Source: Streptomyces huasconensis (GTDB lineage: Bacteria; Actinomycetota; Actinomycetes; Streptomycetales; Streptomycetaceae). Taken from it: a stretch of DNA of 46,474 nt. Below, piece after piece: positions 6,760-15,096 of this stretch. The DNA is taken from the NCBI GenBank assembly GCA_004010275.1, contig RBWT01000049.1:1-46474 (forward strand), given 5' to 3'. Below the pieces are notes generated by a model. That model was not told the DNA's origin. It saw nothing but the letters and a program-made list of their open reading frames with translations, and did no database searches. The position numbers and the translations under genes were made by a program. Positions within the stretch are counted from its first letter, which is position 1, and every line of letters begins with the position of its first letter.

Positions 6760-8669
6760 GCCTGGCCTCCGTCCTCGTACGCGGTCTGGTGGACGCCGCC
6801 CGCGCCCGGGGGTGCCTGGTGCGGGATGCGGGCCTCGTCGGCCCGCTCGTCCTGCGCGGCGGCCGTTTCGGCGGCGGCGGACGCCTGCCGCTCGGCGACG
6901 ACCTCGCGCACGGCGTCGAGCACGCCCCGGTAGCCCGAGCAGCGGCACAGATTGCCGCAGAGCGCGCGGCGGGTCTCCAGCTCGCTGGGGGCGGGGTTGC
7001 CTCCAGGAGGTCGTGCACGGTCATCGCCATGCCCGGCACGCAGAAGCCGCACTGCACCGCGCCGCACGCGGCGAGCGCGCGCTGGACGTCGGAGGGCCGC
7101 CCGTCGGCGGCCAGGCCCTCGACGGTGCGGATCTCGCTGCCCGCGGTGGTGGCGGCGGGCACCAGGCAGGAGGCGACGAGACGGCCGTCCACCTGGACGT
7201 TGCAGGCCCCGCACTCGCCTTGCGAGCAGCCGTCCTTGGCGCCCGCGAGGCCGAGCCGCTCCCGCAGGACGTAGAGCAGGGACTCGCCGATCCAGGCGTC
7301 GGTGACGGGGCGGTCGGTGCCGTTGACGCGCAGGACGTAGGAGCCGAGGGGGTGGTCGTCGTGGTGGGGGTTGGGGGCGATGACGGGGGCGTCTTCGGCC
7401 TCGGGCGCCTCGGCCGGGTCGACCGGGTCGGCCGTTGCCTCTGCCGATGCCTCTGCGGTCTCCGTCGCCGTCTCTGCTGCCGCCTCTGGCGTCGCGTCGT
7501 CCGTGTCGCCCGGCTCGGTGGTCTCGACGACCTCGACGACCTCGGCGGCCGTCTCTTCCGGCTCGGGTTCCGCGGCGGCCTCGGGCGCGTCGCCCTGCTG
7601 AGCCTCTTGCCCGGCCTCCTCCTCGACGGCCTCCCCGGCCGCCTCGAACTCCTCCGTCGGCTCCGAGGACTCCAGGACGTCCGCGATCTCCGCGGCTTCG
7701 GCGGCCTCCTGAGCGGTCTCGACGGCGTCCCGGGCGGCTTCGACGGCCTGCGCAGCCTCCGCGGCCCGTGCCGCCTCGGCCCCCGACTGCCCCGGGGCGG
7801 CACGCGACCGCCCGCAGCAGCGTCGTCCGCTCGAACCGGCTCTCGCCCGGCTCCGGCTCCGACTGCGGGGCCTCCGCGTGCTCCGGAGCCTCCTGAACCT
7901 GGTGCGCGGCCTCATACAGCTGCTGCGCGGCTTCCTCGAGCTGCTGCGCGGCCTCCTGGGGCGGCGTGCCCCAGGGCGCGCCGACGCCCGCGCCCGTCGC
8001 CCACGGCGCGGGCGCGCCCCCGGGCAGGGTCGCGGGCGGAAGGGTGCCCCCGGCCCAGACGTTCGACTGCGTACGCGCCGGGTAGGCCAGGTCGCCGCCG
8101 AGCGCGGACGCCGTGTACTCGCCCGACTCGTCCGGCAGATCACCACCGGCGACCGGGATCGACCACTGCCCGGTGACGTCGGAGGAGGGCGCGGCGACGC
8201 CCTGCCCGTACTGCTGTCCGTAGCCGGGGTCGTAGCCCTGCTGCTCGTACCCCTGGCCCTGCTGCTCGTACCCCTGTCCGTACGCCTGCCGCTCCGCCGC
8301 CTCGCCGTCGGTGAAGCTCCACTGCCCGGTCGCCCGGGGGTCGTAGCCGTGGTGCTGCTGCTCCTGCTGAGGGGCGTGGGGCTGCTGGGCCGTGCCCGCG
8401 TCGGGCCAGCTCACCGTCGGACCGCCGCCCGTCACGCCCGTCACCTCGGGCGGCAGGACCCACGCGCCGGTCGCGGCCGGGTCGGTGGCGTCGGACGTGG
8501 TCGGGGTGACCGTTATCTGCGGCGGCACATAGCCGTGGCCCGGCGCGGCGAGCGGGGTGTCGAGCATGCCCTCGGGGAGCTGCACGAACGCCGTGGCGTC
8601 CGAGTCGTACTCGCCCTGCGGATGCGGCTGCCAGCCGCCGCCGTTGTGGGTGTTCTGGTCGTCGCTCAC
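6756..8669 (-). CDS. 2Fe-2S subunit of the molybdenum hydroxylase with long disordered N-terminus, frameshifted
   Basis: The C-terminal 170 or so residues are a normal two-cluster subunit: CSQGECGACNVQV with a later Cys binds the ferredoxin-type cluster, and CGAVQCGFC plus CGNLCRC bind the second. Ahead of this lie roughly 440 extra residues. They hold three TG(A/Q)W motifs (near residues 67, 114 and 166), a Q/G/Y-rich stretch (about 127-157), a short A/Q/E helix (about 238-262) and a long Glu/Ala-rich run. Canonical subunits total 150-200 residues. The frame changes near 7800 and near 7001, where one missing G after CTGGAG restores LEGNPAPSELE. GTG 8669 overlaps the stop of the FAD gene. Confidence 0.8.
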   Translation of the reverse strand: MSDDQNTHNGGGWQPHPQGEYDSDATAFVQLPEGMLDTPLAAPGHGYVPPQITVTPTTSDATDPAATGAWVLPPEVTGVTGGGPTVSWPDAGTAQQPHAPQQEQQHHGYDPRATGQWSFTDGEAAERQAYGQGYEQQGQGYEQQGYDPGYGQQYGQGVAAPSSDVTGQWSIPVAGGDLPDESGEYTASALGGDLAYPARTQSNVWAGGTLPPATLPGGAPAPWATGAGVGAPWGTPPQEAAQQLEEAAQQLYEAAHQVQEAPEHAEAPQSEPEPGESRFERTTLLRAVACRPGAVGGRGGTGRGGCAGRRSRPGRRRDRSGGRRSRGDRGRPGVLGADGGVRGGRGGRRGGGRARGSAGRRARGRRGTRAGRDGRRGRRGRRDHRAGRHGRRDARGGSRDGDGDRRGIGRGNGRPGRPGRGARGRRRPRHRPQPPPRRPPPRLLRPARQRHRPPRHRRLDRRVPALRPAGAARPRGRQGRLLARRVRGLQRPGGRPSRRLLPGARRHHRGQRDPHRRGPGRRRAALRRPARARRVRRGAVRLLRAGHGDDRARPPGGNPAPSELETRRALCGNLCRCSGYRGVLDAVREVVAERQASAAAETAAAQDERADEARIPHQAPPGAGGVHQTAYEDGGQA

Positions 8670-9570
8670 GACAGCGCCCTCCCCAGTGCTCGTCGGGCCA
8701 GCGCGGCGACGGTGCGCCGCAGGTGCAGTACGGCGGGCGTCAGCGGCTGTTCGGTGCCGTCGGCCGCCGGGGGCTGGTCGGGGATGCAGGCGGCGGCGAC
8801 GTACTCGCCGAAGGCGGTGACCGCCTCCGGGACGAGGCTGCCGCGCTCGCCGTCCCAGTCGATGAGGGAGGCCACCCACTGCTCGGCCTCCAGGGGCCGC
8901 AGCGGCATGGGCGCGATGGCGCCGACCGCGCAGCGCACGCCGCGCCGGGCGGGGTCGAGGACCAGCGCCACGGACGCGGTGGCCCGGCCCGGGCCGGTGC
9001 GCCCGGTCGCCTTGAGGAAGACCTGGGGGGCGTGCAGCAACGGCACGCGCACGAAGCCGATCAGCTCGCCGGGGCGGAGCATCTCCACGCCCGCGAGCAG
9101 GTGCGACACGGGGAGCTCGCGGCGGGCGCCACCGGGTCCCGCGATGATCAGGACGGCTTCGAGGGCGGCGAGGACGGGCAGCGCGTCGCCGGTCGGCGCG
9201 GCCGAGGCGATGTTGCCGCCGAGGGTGCCCGCGTTGCGGATCTGGGGCGGTCCCGCGGCGCGCGCGGCGGCGGCCAGGGCGGGGATCAGCGCGGCGAAGT
9301 CGGGGCGCCCATGCGGGCGTGGGTGAGGCCGGCGCCGAGCAGGGCGTGGCCGTCCTGGTACTGCCAGCCGCGGATCTCGCTGATGCGGCCGAGGCCGACG
9401 AGGGCGGCGGGGCGCAGCTGTCCCGAGTTGACGGAGGTCATCAGGTCCGTGCCGCCGGCGACGGGCACGGCGGCGGGCATGGCGGTGAGCGCCGCCACGG
9501 CCTCGTCGAGCGTGGCGGGCAGCTTCACCGACCGCGGTGTCTGTGCCGCCTGCGGTACGTGCGTGGTCAA
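8666..9570 (-). CDS. FAD-binding subunit of the molybdenum hydroxylase, frameshifted
   Basis: Medium (CoxM/XdhB-type) subunit passing electrons from the iron-sulfur clusters to FAD. The motifs VAGGTDLM, AGTLGGNIASAAPTGDALP and the C-terminal CO-dehydrogenase flavoprotein domain are present. Start chosen at TTG 9570, which gives the THVPQAAQ-type beginning; a GTG at 9609 is possible but sits inside an inverted repeat. The frame breaks near 9308, where one missing G in ATGGG separates LTHARMG from RPDFAALIPAL. It is the first gene of the operon, and the next two genes overlap by four bases each. Confidence 0.82.
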
Positions 9571-9849
9571 ACCGGCTGCCCCTTCCCGATGCCCGGCCGC
9601 GTACTTCACCTACGACGCGTACGTGAAGTGCTCGCCGTCCGCGACGTGTCGCCGTTACGCCTGTTCCGCCGTACGGTACGTGCTCCCAACCCGGACGTGG
9701 CAACTCTGGCACATCTTCGCAGGGGCCCGACGCGGGGGTCCGCTAGGAGGCATTCGTCCCCGGACCAGGGGGATATGCCGTTTTCGCACGGCTTACGGCG
9801 GCCCGCGACCGGAACGCGGACCACCGGTTTCACGCACCCGGACGGACCC
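9571..9849. other. Gene-free interval between hydroxylase operon and GH20 gene
   Basis: Upstream region of the hydroxylase operon (minus strand). It holds the long inverted repeat at 9603-9629. No other coding or RNA signal is convincing. The probable native last codons of the GH20 gene reach 9850. Confidence 0.5.
9603..9629. promoter_or_regulatory. Long inverted repeat, candidate operator of the hydroxylase operon
   Basis: Two 12-base arms, ACTTCACCTACG and CGTACGTGAAGT, lie three bases apart with one mismatch in the arms. The repeat is centred about 45 bases upstream of the FAD-subunit start. Size and position fit a dimeric repressor site. Confidence 0.5.
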
Positions 9850-9899
9850 TCACACGTTCGGGGGCGGCCCCTCGATCGGGCGGCCGAGGTCGGCGTTCG

Positions 9900-11495
9900 T
9901 CAGCCCTTCGGGGGCCGGCCGCCGCTGCCGGGGCAGCGGGCCGCCGGGGGGCGGTAGTCGACGCCGAGGGCGTCGAGGCGCGCGTAATGGGCCGTCATGC
10001 GCCGCTCGAAGCCGGCGAAGTCCCGCTCGGCCGGGGCGGGGAGCCTGCGCCAGGCCACCTCGCAGAAGGCGGCCAGGCGCGGGAACACCTGGTAGTCGAC
10101 GCGGTCCTGGTTCTCCATCACCTCGGTCCAGACGTTGGCCTGGGTGCCGAGTACGTGGGTGGCCTCCTCCTCCGTCAGCTCCGCGGGGACGGGTTCGAAG
10201 CGGTAGACGTCTTCGAGCGTGCGGACGAATCCGATGGGCATCGGCTCGTCGGGGCCGCCGTCCTGCCGGTGGTCCAAGTAGACGTGCTGCTCGGGGCACA
10301 TGACGACGTCGTGGCCCGCCTTGGCGGCGGCGATGCCGCCCCGGTAGCCGCGCCAGGAGGAGACGGCGGCGCCTTCGGCGAGGCCGCCCTCCAGGATCTC
10401 GTCCCAGCCGATGAGCCGCCGCCCGCGGGCGGTGAGCCAGGTGTCGAAGTGCCGGATGAACCAGCTCTGGAGCCCGTCCTCACCCTCCACCCCCAGCTCC
10501 TTGATGCGGGCCTGCGCGGCGGCCGAGGCCTTCCACTGGTCCTTGGGGCACTCGTCGCCGCCGACGTGGACGAAAGTGGACGGGAAGAGGTCGAGGATCT
10601 CCTCGAAGACACCTTCGTAGAAACGGAGTACGTCCTCGGTGGGCGCGAGGACGTTCTTGCTGACGCCCCAGGTGTCCCAGACTGTGAGCGCCCGCGTGTC
10701 GACGACGTCGGTGCTGCCGAGGTGCGGGTAGGCGCTGATGGCGGCCTGTGAGTGGCCCGGGACGTCGATCTCGGGGACGACGGTGATGTGCAGGGAGTCC
10801 GCGTACGCGACGATCTCGCGGATGTCGTCCTGCGTGTAGAAGCCGCCGTGCGGACGCTCCTCCCACAGCGGCGAGTTGCGGTGGCCCCACTTGGAGCGCG
10901 CCCGCCAGGAGCCGGCCTCGGTGAGCCTCGGGTGGCGCTTGATCTCCACGCGCCAGCCCTGGTCGTCGGTGAGGTGGAAGTGGAAGACGTTGAGCTTGTG
11001 GGCGGCGAGCAGGTCGAGGTAGCGCAGGACGCCATCCTTCGGCATGAAGTGCCGGGCCACGTCGAGCATCATGCCGCGCCAGCCGAAGCGGGGCGCGTCC
11101 TCGATGACGCACGCGGGCAGCGAGTACGGGGTACCCGGCCGCAGGTGCGCGCGCCGGAAGGCGTCGGGGCCGAAGAGCTGGCGGAGGGTCTGGGCGCCCC
11201 AGAAGACGCCGGGGGCCGCGCCGCCGCGGATCTCGACGCGGGCCTCGTCGAGGGTGAGCCGGTACGCCTCCGGCTCCAGGGAGGCGTCGACGAGCAGGAC
11301 CACGGAGCGCCCGGCGCCCTCGGCGCCGGGGGTGAGCGGGAGCCCGAGCGCGGCGCCGAGGGTGGCGCGCAGCCAGCGTTCGGTGGACTCGGTGCCGGGG
11401 CCCGCCCACAGGGTGGTGGCGGGACCGGCGACGAAGGAGGAACCAGGCACGGCCTCGGCGCGTGCGGGCGCCGGGATGAGCTGCTCAAGGGTCAT
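9900..11495 (-). CDS. Beta-N-acetylhexosaminidase, GH20
   Basis: 531-residue glycoside hydrolase family 20 enzyme that releases terminal GlcNAc/GalNAc, acting in chitin or murein-sugar turnover. An N-terminal GH20b-type domain covers about residues 1-130. The catalytic barrel follows, with GWRGMMLDVARHFMP, NVFHFHLTDDQGW and the catalytic pair D314-E315 in FVHVGGDE. No signal peptide is visible. The annotated stop at 9900 is probably not native: one additional C in the C-run near 9950 changes the tail to RPPGGPLPRQRR...GRPIEGPPPNV and moves the stop to 9850, matching the endings of Streptomyces homologues as I remember them. Confidence 0.93.
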   Translation of the reverse strand: MTLEQLIPAPARAEAVPGSSFVAGPATTLWAGPGTESTERWLRATLGAALGLPLTPGAEGAGRSVVLLVDASLEPEAYRLTLDEARVEIRGGAAPGVFWGAQTLRQLFGPDAFRRAHLRPGTPYSLPACVIEDAPRFGWRGMMLDVARHFMPKDGVLRYLDLLAAHKLNVFHFHLTDDQGWRVEIKRHPRLTEAGSWRARSKWGHRNSPLWEERPHGGFYTQDDIREIVAYADSLHITVVPEIDVPGHSQAAISAYPHLGSTDVVDTRALTVWDTWGVSKNVLAPTEDVLRFYEGVFEEILDLFPSTFVHVGGDECPKDQWKASAAAQARIKELGVEGEDGLQSWFIRHFDTWLTARGRRLIGWDEILEGGLAEGAAVSSWRGYRGGIAAAKAGHDVVMCPEQHVYLDHRQDGGPDEPMPIGFVRTLEDVYRFEPVPAELTEEEATHVLGTQANVWTEVMENQDRVDYQVFPRLAAFCEVAWRRLPAPAERDFAGFERRMTAHYARLDALGVDYRPPAARCPGSGGRPPKG

Positions 11496-11532
11496 GCCGG
11501 GTAAGGCTGTCACGCGAGCGCGCCACGCAAAA

Positions 11533-11559
11533 GGGGCGTTGCGGTACACGCAACGCCCC
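11533..11559 (-). terminator. Rho-independent terminator of the DUF3039 gene
   Basis: Perfect 11-base stem (GGGGCGTTGCG / CGCAACGCCCC) with a 5-base loop. On the minus strand it is followed by TTTT and lies about 50 bases past the DUF3039 stop. Confidence 0.8.
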
Positions 11560-11606
11560 TGAAGCGAAGGGTCACACGGCGGACGGAAAGGGGAGTGAAG
11601 AGGGGG

Positions 11607-11912
11607 CTACTTCTTGCCGCCCTTGCCGTCCTTGCCGCCCTTGTCCTTGTCACCGCCGGCGCCCATGGACTCGTAGATCTCCTTGCACATGGGACAGACG
11701 GGGTACTTCTTCGGGTCGCGGCCGGGGACCCACACCTTGCCGCAGAGCGCGACGACGGGCGTGCCGTCGAGCGCACTCGCCATGATCTTGTCCTTCTGGA
11801 CGTAGTGCGCGTAGCGCTCGTGGTCGCCGTCACCGTGCGACACCTGCGGCGTCGGCTCTACGAGGGTCCCCGTACCTGCCCCGCGCTCGGGCTCGGGCTC
11901 AAGAGTGCTCAT
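11607..11912 (-). CDS. DUF3039 protein, probable zinc-binding
   Basis: 101-residue DUF3039 protein. The core RYAHYVQKDKIMASALDG and ALCGKVWVP...YPVCPMCKEIY contains three cysteines that suggest a zinc site. The C-terminus is a Lys/Gly/Asp tail (GGDKDKGGKDGKGGKK). The family is widespread in actinomycetes and its function is unknown. Starts at ATG 11912; an upstream in-frame ATG adds three residues only. Single gene with its own terminator. Confidence 0.85.
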   Translation of the reverse strand: MSTLEPEPERGAGTGTLVEPTPQVSHGDGDHERYAHYVQKDKIMASALDGTPVVALCGKVWVPGRDPKKYPVCPMCKEIYESMGAGGDKDKGGKDGKGGKK

Positions 11913-11978
11913 AAGGGCCAAGGGTACTCACGCGCGCGGCATCCCGTCGTTCGCATCGTGCGGCCCGTGGGGGTTGCT

Positions 11979-12020
11979 CGCGCAGTTCCCCGCGCCCCTG
12001 AAGGCGCGGGGAACTGCGCG
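11979..12020. repeat. Streptomyces intergenic hairpin repeat
   Basis: Perfect 18-base arms (CGCGCAGTTCCCCGCGCC and its complement) flank a 6-base loop. Closely similar hairpins are scattered in many Streptomyces intergenic regions. A second, partial copy follows at about 12063-12092. It may terminate the MFS gene on the minus strand. Confidence 0.75.
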
Positions 12021-12062
12021 CCCAGCCCCCACGCCCCGCAGACAAAAAACCAGCCCACACCA

Positions 12063-12092
12063 CAGCGCCCCTCAGGCGCGGGGAACTGCGCG
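12063..12092. repeat. Second partial copy of the intergenic hairpin repeat
   Basis: Contains GCGCCCCT, then CA, then GGCGCGGGGAACTGCGCG, the same right arm as the copy at 12003-12020. It supplies the stop codon and last residues (WRAVPRA) of the MFS gene. Confidence 0.65.
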
Positions 12093-13263
12093 CCAAACCC
12101 CCACGACCCGCACGCCACAGGAGCCGCCCCCACCCGCCCGGCCCCGCGCAGCGGACACATGCAGGACGAGCCCCACCAAAGCCACCCCCGCCGCCGCCCA
12201 AGGCAACGCACGGGCAGCGAGACCCACCGAAAGAGCGAGCCCCGCCAAGGCGGAGCCCACCGCACTGCCCAGGTAAAGCGCGGAGTTGTTCAGCGCGAGA
12301 GCCACCGTGCCGCGCTCAGCGCGCAGGGCGAGCAACCGATGCTGCTGCGGCACCTGGAACGCCCACCCCGCGGCACCCCAGACGACGAGCGCGGGGAAGG
12401 CGGCGGCACCGAGCAGCGGCAAGGCACCCATCGCGACGACGAGGGTGGCGACGATCACCGTCACCAGGAGCGTGACCCGGCCGGTGCGGTCCACCAGCGG
12501 CCCGGCGAGCACACTGCCGAGCACCCCGCCTATCCCCCACGCCCACAGGTACGGCGCCACCTGGCCCTCGCCCACACCACCGGAGGAGTGGAGGACGGGC
12601 GCGAGGTAGGTGTAGAGGCCGAGGCTCGCCACCGCGCCGAGGAAGGAGAGGCCCACGACGGGCAGCACCTTCCGGTCGGCGAGCGCCCCGAGCCGCGCCC
12701 GCATCGGGACCGGCGGCTCGGCGGGCACCTCCGGCAGCCCCACCGCGAGGCCCACGAGCGCGACCGCGCCGAGCCCCGTCACCAGCCACATCGTGGCCCG
12801 CCACGACGTGTGTCCGGCGAGCAGCACGCCCAGCGGGACGCCGAGGACCGTGCCCGAACTCATCCCGCCCATCACCAGCGCGAGCGCCGCCGCGCCGCTC
12901 CGGTCCCGCCAGCGAGGCGGCGGCCGCCGTGGAGAGCGCGGAGTAGACCCCGGCACCGGCCCCCGCCACCGCGCGCGGCCGCGAGCAGCGCGCCGAGGCG
13001 GGCGCCAGCGCGGTGAGGCCGTTGCCGAGGGTGAAGACGGCGAGCGCGGCGAGGAGCAGCGCGCGGGGCCGTACGCCGGACAGCAGCCCGGCGACGAGCG
13101 GCGCGCTCGCCGCGTACGCGAGGGTGAAGACGGTGACCATCTGCCCCGCGAGCGAGACGGTCGCCCCCAGGTCCCCCGCGACGACCGGCAGCAGCCCCGC
13201 CATCACATAGGCGTCGAGCCCCAGGGTGAAGGCCCCCACCATCAGCAACCACACTTTGCGCAC
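12072..13263 (-). CDS. MFS transporter (drug-exporter type), frameshifted
   Basis: Major facilitator of about 397 residues with roughly twelve hydrophobic segments. The N-terminus (VWLLMVGAFTLGLDAYVMAGLLP) carries the D-Y/VMAGLLP pattern of the DHA1/AraJ-like drug and arabinose-efflux group. GTG 13263 fits a GGGAG about 9 bases upstream; TTG 13272 is the alternative. The frame changes near 12905, between LAGPERRG and AALALVMGGMSSG, and one missing base explains it. The C-terminus runs into the dispersed hairpin repeat. It is divergent from a LysR gene, its likely regulator. Confidence 0.8.
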
Positions 13264-13373
13264 GCCGCTCAACTCCCTCGTCCTCCTCGTCGGTCCTGCC
13301 GGGCGAGGGAAACGTAGGCAGCCTCCGCATCCCGGGGGAAATGCCGGACGACGCGCATTTATGCTGGGGCGGC

Positions 13374-14271
13374 ATGAATGACGTACGGCTCCGGGAGCCC
13401 CTGGACGGCATCGAGCTGCGGCACCTGCGCGCCTTCCTCGCGGTCGCCGACGAGCTGAGCTTCACGCACGCCGCCGCCCTGCTGCGCACCGGTCAGCCCG
13501 CGCTCACCCGGGCCGTGCGCGCCCTGGAGGAGAGCCTCGGGGTGCGGCTCCTCGACCGGACCACACGGCGGGTCGCGCTCACCGGGGCCGGGCGGCGGCT
13601 GCGGGACGACCGTCGCGCCGCTGCTGCGCCCGGCTGGACGGCACCCTGCGCACCGCCGCCGGAGCCGAGCCGCCCGTGCTGCGCCTCGGCTTCACCTCTC
13701 TGCTGCCCGAGGCCTGCGCGGCCCTCGCCACCGGCTTCAAGGCGGCCACCGGGGCGGGCGTGCGCCTGGTGCGCGGCGACGCCCCGCTCGCGGGCCTGCT
13801 GACGGGCGCCTGCGACATCGCGGTCGTCCGCGGCGACCTGCCGCCCGGTGACGCGGTGCGCTCACGCCTCCTGCTGCACGAGCCGCGCGTCGCCGTCCTC
13901 GCCCGTGACACGCCCGCGCTCGCGGGGCGCCGCGTCGTGGACTGGGCGGAACTCGCCGACCACCCCCTGGTCGTCAACACCGTCACCGGCACGACCACCC
14001 CCGACCTGTGGCCCGAGGGCCGCCGCCCGCGGCTCGCCTGCACCGCCCACAACTTCGACGAGTGGCTGGAGGCGGTCGCCTCGGCCACGGCGTGGGCATC
14101 GCCCCGGAACCGGTGGCCCGCAGGCACCCCCACCCGGCCCTGCGCTACGTACGCCTGAAGAACGCGCCGCCCGTCGCCGTGCGCCTCGTGGTCCCGGCGC
14201 GGGACGCGCACCCGCTCGCCGAGCGGTACCTGGCGGACGCCGGTCAGTTCAGCGACGGATCGTCCGGATAG
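13374..14271 (+). CDS. LysR-family regulator, frameshifted
   Basis: About 298 residues. The N-terminal helix-turn-helix is ELRHLRAFLAVADELSFTHAAALLRTGQPALTRAVRALEESLG (given here as the region from about residue 14 to 56), followed by the effector domain. The frame breaks near 13610 and near 14096; at the second site one missing G turns ASGHGVGIAPEPV into ASATAWASP. Corrected, the protein ends GQFSDGSSG at 14271. Its last 28 bases overlap the convergent yqgE. It lies about 110 bases from the divergent MFS gene, the usual LysR arrangement. Confidence 0.8.
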
Positions 14272-14843
14272 GTCGCCACCATCGCCAGCTCACTGCGCTG
14301 GCGTCTGAGCACCGCCCGCCACAGCCGCTCCGGGTCCGGCGAGGAGACGTCCCCCGGCTCGGACTCGACCACGTACCAGGCGCCGTCCTCCAGCTCCTTC
14401 TCCAGCTGGCCGGGCCCCCACCCCGAGTACCCCGCGAAGATCCGCAGGCTGCCGAGGGCCGGGGAGAGCAGCTCCGGCGGGGCCTCCAGGTCGACGAGGC
14501 CGATCGCGCCGTGCACCCGGCGAAAGCCCACGGGGTCGACGCGGCCGGTGCGGTAGCGGATGCCGGACGGCGTGCCCTCCTCGCCGGGGATCACCGCGAC
14601 GCCGAGCGCCGAGTCCAGCGAGACGGGGCCGCCCTGGAAGACGACGCCCGGGGCCCGGCCAGCTCGCCCCAGCCCTCCAGGATGTCGGCGACGTCCACCG
14701 GGCGTGGGGCGGTTCAGGACCACGCCGAGCGAGCCCTCCTCGTCGTGGTCGAGGAGCAGCACCACCGCACGGTCGAAGTTGGGGTCCGCCAGGGTCGGCG
14801 TGGCCACGAGCAGCCGCCCTGTGAGCGAGGACACCTCGGTCAT
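14244..14843 (-). CDS. yqgE: YqgE/AlgH family protein (UPF0301)
   Basis: About 199-residue YqgE/AlgH protein of unknown biochemical role. MTEVSSLTGRLLVATP, FDRAVVLLLDHDEEGSLGVVLNRP and VFQGGPVSLDSA are characteristic. The middle (residues about 50-68) reads as a basic, Gly/Arg-rich stretch. Shifting frame gives VDVADILEGW-like sequence, so two compensating indels near 14710 and 14655 are likely and the ends are native. Located just before murA, as in other Streptomyces. Confidence 0.88.
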   Translation of the reverse strand: MTEVSSLTGRLLVATPTLADPNFDRAVVLLLDHDEEGSLGVVLNRPTPGGRRRHPGGLGRAGRAPGVVFQGGPVSLDSALGVAVIPGEEGTPSGIRYRTGRVDPVGFRRVHGAIGLVDLEAPPELLSPALGSLRIFAGYSGWGPGQLEKELEDGAWYVVESEPGDVSSPDPERLWRAVLRRQRSELAMVATYPDDPSLN

Positions 14844-15012
14844 GGACCACATGATCCCGCATCTTCGCCGCGGGCGGGGAGGTAATGGCCGTACGTGAGC
14901 CGGTGCAGTTCAGGGCGCATGAGAGCGACCGGAGCGCACGGCCTGGGCCGGTGACCCGGAGTGTCCGGTTCCGCACGGTTCGTGTTGTGGCGAACTCATG
15001 ACCTGTTCTGCG

Positions 15013-15036
15013 CCCCCTTGGCCTTACGGAAGGGGG
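15013..15036. promoter_or_regulatory. Hairpin in the murA leader region
   Basis: Perfect arms CCCCCTT and AAGGGGG around a 10-base loop, about 60 bases upstream of the murA ATG. It could be a leader structure or part of an operator; no U-run follows, so it is not an obvious terminator. Confidence 0.3.
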
Positions 15037-15096
15037 GTACGCGGCCATTACGCTTGCCCCTTGTTCCCCCGTCCATCCAATCGGAACGCGAGATTC

